Assembly (NCBI GenBank): GCA_030609345.1
Contig: JAUWCK010000023.1
Location: forward strand, 1-9,875
Origin: Methanosarcinales archaeon
GTDB lineage: Archaea; Halobacteriota; Methanosarcinia; Methanosarcinales; Methanogasteraceae
Direction: 5' to 3'
DNA length: 9,875 nucleotides
Of this stretch, positions 7,330 to 9,875 are shown one piece after another. A program made the translations under genes and the position numbers. The notes under the pieces were generated by a model. The model did not search any database. It was given only the letters and a program-made list of their open reading frames with translations, and was not told where the DNA came from. Position 1 is the first letter of the stretch, and every line of letters starts with the position of its first letter.

Positions 7330-7413
7330 CTTGCCGTGATCGATCAAGAGAAATACACCCAGTGCGGTACATGCATCGATGTCTGCCCAAGGAACGCAAT
7401 CGTGGAACTGTGA
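7330..7413 (+). pseudogene. Relic of rnfB 3' end (28 codons including stop)
   Basis: This 84-nt segment aligns without gaps to the last 84 nt of rnfB (2112-2195), with 72 identical positions by hand count. Read in frame it gives LAVIDQEKYTQCGTCIDVCP followed by RNAIVEL and a TGA at the same place. There is no convincing start codon or leader, and similarity stops abruptly just upstream of 7330, so it is not a working gene. Eight of the eleven changed codons are synonymous. The three replacements are D to A, C to Y at the position of RnfB C249 (a cluster ligand) and K to E. It lies between the XPB operon and the convergent hydrolase gene, 27 nt from the stop of the latter, where the original end of the rnf operon might be expected. 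Confidence 0.87.
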
Positions 7414-7424
7414 ATGGATAAGTA

Positions 7425-7446
7425 GGTGTGGGCAGTTGCTCACACC
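7425..7446 (-). terminator. Hairpin at the end of the tbp-hydrolase operon
   Basis: GGTGTGGGC (7425-7433) pairs with GCTCACACC (7438-7446) around a 4-nt loop; one of the nine pairs is G-T. It spans the stop codon of the hydrolase gene. There is no clear T-run after it on the minus strand, so termination is only a possibility. It could equally serve the + strand end of the former rnf operon. Confidence 0.35.
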
Positions 7447-8279
7447 ACGATCTCGATGCCGTACACCTGCTCAGGGTTCTCCTTGTGCACCTTCCAGAAG
7501 ACCTCCTCGCCGAACCTGTCGACCAACTGCAAGGTTCTCCGGGGCACGGTCTTTGGCCCGAGCACCGCGCCGGGTCTCTCAGGATCATCGATGTAATCGG
7601 TCTCCATCATGAACCTGCTCCCCTCGATAAGCGCGCTCTCGATCGCGCCCTTGCCTGCGAGCACTCCCGGAAAGATCCCTTCGCGTTCAAAAACATGTAT
7701 CAGCGGCGGAGCATAATGCTTGACCACCTTTCCGGGCGAAATCCCAGATCTCTTCGCGATCACTGCGAGATCCGCGATCACTGCCGCGTCAGCAGTCTCG
7801 GTATGGAGTTGCACAGCGCATCCGGCATCACGCGCGAGAGTCATGCCGTAAGCCATGATGCGGTTGGACGCGTCCCACACACTCTCAGAGACCTCATAGT
7901 GGGGTCTTCCGGTCTTGATGGCTATCGCCTCATCCTCACAAACAAAACGCTGTGCGATCTCGAGCCCGGCAATCATCAACTCCTCTGCCCGCGTCTGCCC
8001 CACACGGTCAGATAACACCGTGATCTCGGCAGGATGAACCCCTATCACCGGGAACGCTGTAACTCCAATATCAGACCGGTTTATCTCACGCGCGATGCTG
8101 ATCGTCTCTTCAAAGACCGGTTCGTAGTCACTTGGCTTTGTTATCTCCATACCAAGCGTCCACGATGGTTTTGATACAAGGATGATGTGCGTCCCCCCCG
8201 CGCGGGCAAACTCCTTGACCGCCACGAGCCCCTTCCCCCTTCGATCGAGATGGATATGATTGTCAGTTATCGGGATCAT
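7440..8279 (-). CDS. TatD-related TIM-barrel metal-dependent hydrolase (COG1099-like)
   Basis: This 279-aa protein is a member of the amidohydrolase/TatD superfamily. Metal-binding residues of the expected pattern are visible: DNHIHLD at 6-12 (H8, H10), GVHPAE (H82), QLHTE (H159), VVKHYA (H188) and METDYIDD (D228). The C-terminus ENPEQVYGI matches the NPxxVxG ending of TatD proteins. TatD members include metal-dependent DNases, but the archaeal COG1099 group is functionally uncharacterised as far as I know, so the substrate is unknown. The gene starts 3 nt after the tbp stop and is almost certainly co-transcribed with it. No strong Shine-Dalgarno box is seen, so translation may depend on coupling to tbp. 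The local GC content resembles the rnf and mer genes and not the XPB operon. Confidence 0.82.
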   Translation of the reverse strand: MIPITDNHIHLDRRGKGLVAVKEFARAGGTHIILVSKPSWTLGMEITKPSDYEPVFEETISIAREINRSDIGVTAFPVIGVHPAEITVLSDRVGQTRAEELMIAGLEIAQRFVCEDEAIAIKTGRPHYEVSESVWDASNRIMAYGMTLARDAGCAVQLHTETADAAVIADLAVIAKRSGISPGKVVKHYAPPLIHVFEREGIFPGVLAGKGAIESALIEGSRFMMETDYIDDPERPGAVLGPKTVPRRTLQLVDRFGEEVFWKVHKENPEQVYGIEIVV

Positions 8280-8282
8280 AAA

Positions 8283-8846
8283 TCATAACAATCCGAGTTC
8301 ATCGAGATCATTTACAATTTTGATGACGACGAGTTTTGAATCTTCCGGACTTTTGCACCCGGTGATGATCATTTTACCAGATCCGAATAGCAACACGACC
8401 GATTTCGGCTCTTTAATTCGGTAAACAAGTCCTGGAAACTGTTCCGGCTCGTATTCGATGTTTTCGAACCCAAGACCCATCGAAACAGCATCGAGATTGA
8501 TCACGCATCCAAGGTCCGCAGATGAAACGATATTATGAAGAACGAGTTCGGTCTGTCCCTCTGTACTGATACCGATCTCTTCAAGTTTCTCAAATATCTT
8601 TGTTACCCCGATCTTGACATCTGAGATCTTCTTTGCGCCCGTGCACACGATCTTCCCGCTTCCGAAGACAAGAACAGCGAGTTTTGGCTCCTTGAGTCGA
8701 TAGATTGCTCCGGGGAACCTTTTTTTGTTGTATTCAGCTCCCTCTATCAGCTCTGACACGCGTTCGAGATCGATGGTACTTGAAATCGAGGTGGACGCAA
8801 CCACATTCTCGATCTTGATTGTTTTTGTGATGTCTTCAATAGGCAT
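8283..8846 (-). CDS. tbp: TATA-box-binding protein (archaeal TBP)
   Basis: This 187-aa protein has the standard archaeal TBP length. TBP binds the promoter TATA box and recruits TFB and RNA polymerase. The two direct repeats that form the saddle are clear: FPGAIYRLKEPK...FGSGK (44-65) and FPGLVYRIKEPK...FGSGK (137-158). The intercalating phenylalanines that kink DNA are F44/F61 and F137/F154. The N-terminal IENVVAST is also conserved. The C-terminus is short (NDLDELGLL), without a long acidic tail. The start ATG at 8846 is supported by a TATA box about 55 nt upstream and a weak AAGGT purine box. It is the first gene of a two-gene operon with the TatD-like hydrolase and is divergent from mer. 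Confidence 0.97.
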   Translation of the reverse strand: MPIEDITKTIKIENVVASTSISSTIDLERVSELIEGAEYNKKRFPGAIYRLKEPKLAVLVFGSGKIVCTGAKKISDVKIGVTKIFEKLEEIGISTEGQTELVLHNIVSSADLGCVINLDAVSMGLGFENIEYEPEQFPGLVYRIKEPKSVVLLFGSGKMIITGCKSPEDSKLVVIKIVNDLDELGLL

Positions 8847-8900
8847 TTAGCAACCTTCGGCATAATATTTCAGTGGAGATGGTATTAGTTGTATGAATTG

Positions 8901-8914
8901 ATATATTAACCTTA
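8901..8914 (-). promoter_or_regulatory. tbp promoter: TAAGGTT box plus TATA element
   Basis: On the minus strand the sequence TAAGGTTAATATAT combines a purine-bearing upstream box (the BRE position) with a TATA element. It lies about 55 nt before the tbp ATG, predicting a leader of about 30 nt. The TAAGGTT part is identical to that at the divergent mer promoter. Confidence 0.6.
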
Positions 8915-8956
8915 CTGAAAATGAGGGCTGTCAACCCAAGATCGCACTGCCACACC

Positions 8957-8971
8957 AATAAGGTTTTAAAT
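8957..8971 (+). promoter_or_regulatory. mer promoter: TAAGGTT box plus TATA element
   Basis: AATAAGGTT runs directly into TTTTAAAT, an acceptable archaeal BRE/TATA pair. The expected transcription start is near 8993-8996, giving a leader of about 28 nt that contains the GGAGG at 9010-9014. Confidence 0.6.
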
Positions 8972-9001
8972 CATTACACCAACGATCATCTCAACCTTAT
9001 T
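8957..9001. promoter_or_regulatory. Candidate operator: AATAAGGTT inverted repeat over the mer promoter
   Basis: AATAAGGTT (8957-8965) and its exact reverse complement AACCTTATT (8993-9001) are separated by 27 nt. The first arm covers the upstream edge of the TATA box, and the second covers the predicted start site. A third copy of the core (AACCTTA, 8908-8914) sits at the tbp TATA box. This placement would suit a dimeric or paired regulator controlling mer, perhaps both genes. The tbp/mer TAAGGTT match could also just reflect BRE preference. Confidence 0.42.
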
Positions 9002-9003
9002 AG

Positions 9004-9875
<872 letters not shown>

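Noticed and set aside
7428..8015. Plus-strand 195-codon ORF opposite the TatD-like gene
   Set aside because: The antisense frame of a well-supported gene; no motif and no ribosome binding site.

Overview
The window reads as chromosomal DNA from a methanogen-lineage archaeon. Direct evidence is an archaeal TATA-binding protein gene, a gene for the F420-dependent methylene-tetrahydromethanopterin reductase Mer, and promoters with archaeal TATA boxes. The Rnf genes run (G)-E-A-B, the order known from Methanosarcina acetivorans. Rnf together with Mer points to Methanosarcinales or a relative such as some ANME-type or alkane-oxidising archaea; I cannot name the genus from this sequence alone.

Region 1 (1-2195, + strand) is the 3' half of an rnf operon: the end of rnfG, then rnfE, rnfA and rnfB with 0-4 nt junctions. 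The products are membrane and FeS subunits of a ferredoxin-oxidising, ion-pumping complex. A hairpin plus T6 follows rnfB.

Region 2 (2373-7170, - strand) is a tightly coupled three-gene operon, transcribed toward rnfB. It encodes, in order, a 472-aa winged-helix protein, a 571-aa protein and a 556-aa XPB-type helicase; both junctions are 4-nt ATGA overlaps. All three proteins appear to carry a version of one domain, the XPB/Ssl2-like domain (Pfam Helicase_C_3; clutch-like in eukaryotic XPB and p52). I infer a helicase with two dedicated partners, reminiscent of the XPB-p52 part of TFIIH, probably for DNA repair or possibly genome defence.

Region 3 (7330-7413) is an 84-bp relic of the rnfB 3' end, stop codon included, lying beyond the far side of the helicase operon and 72/84 identical to the real rnfB end. 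The XPB operon is therefore bracketed by direct copies of the rnfB terminus, as if a roughly 5.2-kb module entered at that site. No integrase or transposase is present.

Region 4 (7440-8846, - strand) holds tbp followed 3 nt later by a TatD/COG1099-type metal-dependent hydrolase gene. Region 5 (8847-9021) is a 175-bp divergent promoter region in which tbp and mer share a TAAGGTT box beside each TATA element, with a third, inverted copy near the expected mer start site. Region 6 (9022 to the window end) is mer, truncated by the window edge. No stretch longer than 300 nt lacks a gene, and I see no tRNA, rRNA, CRISPR array or insertion sequence.
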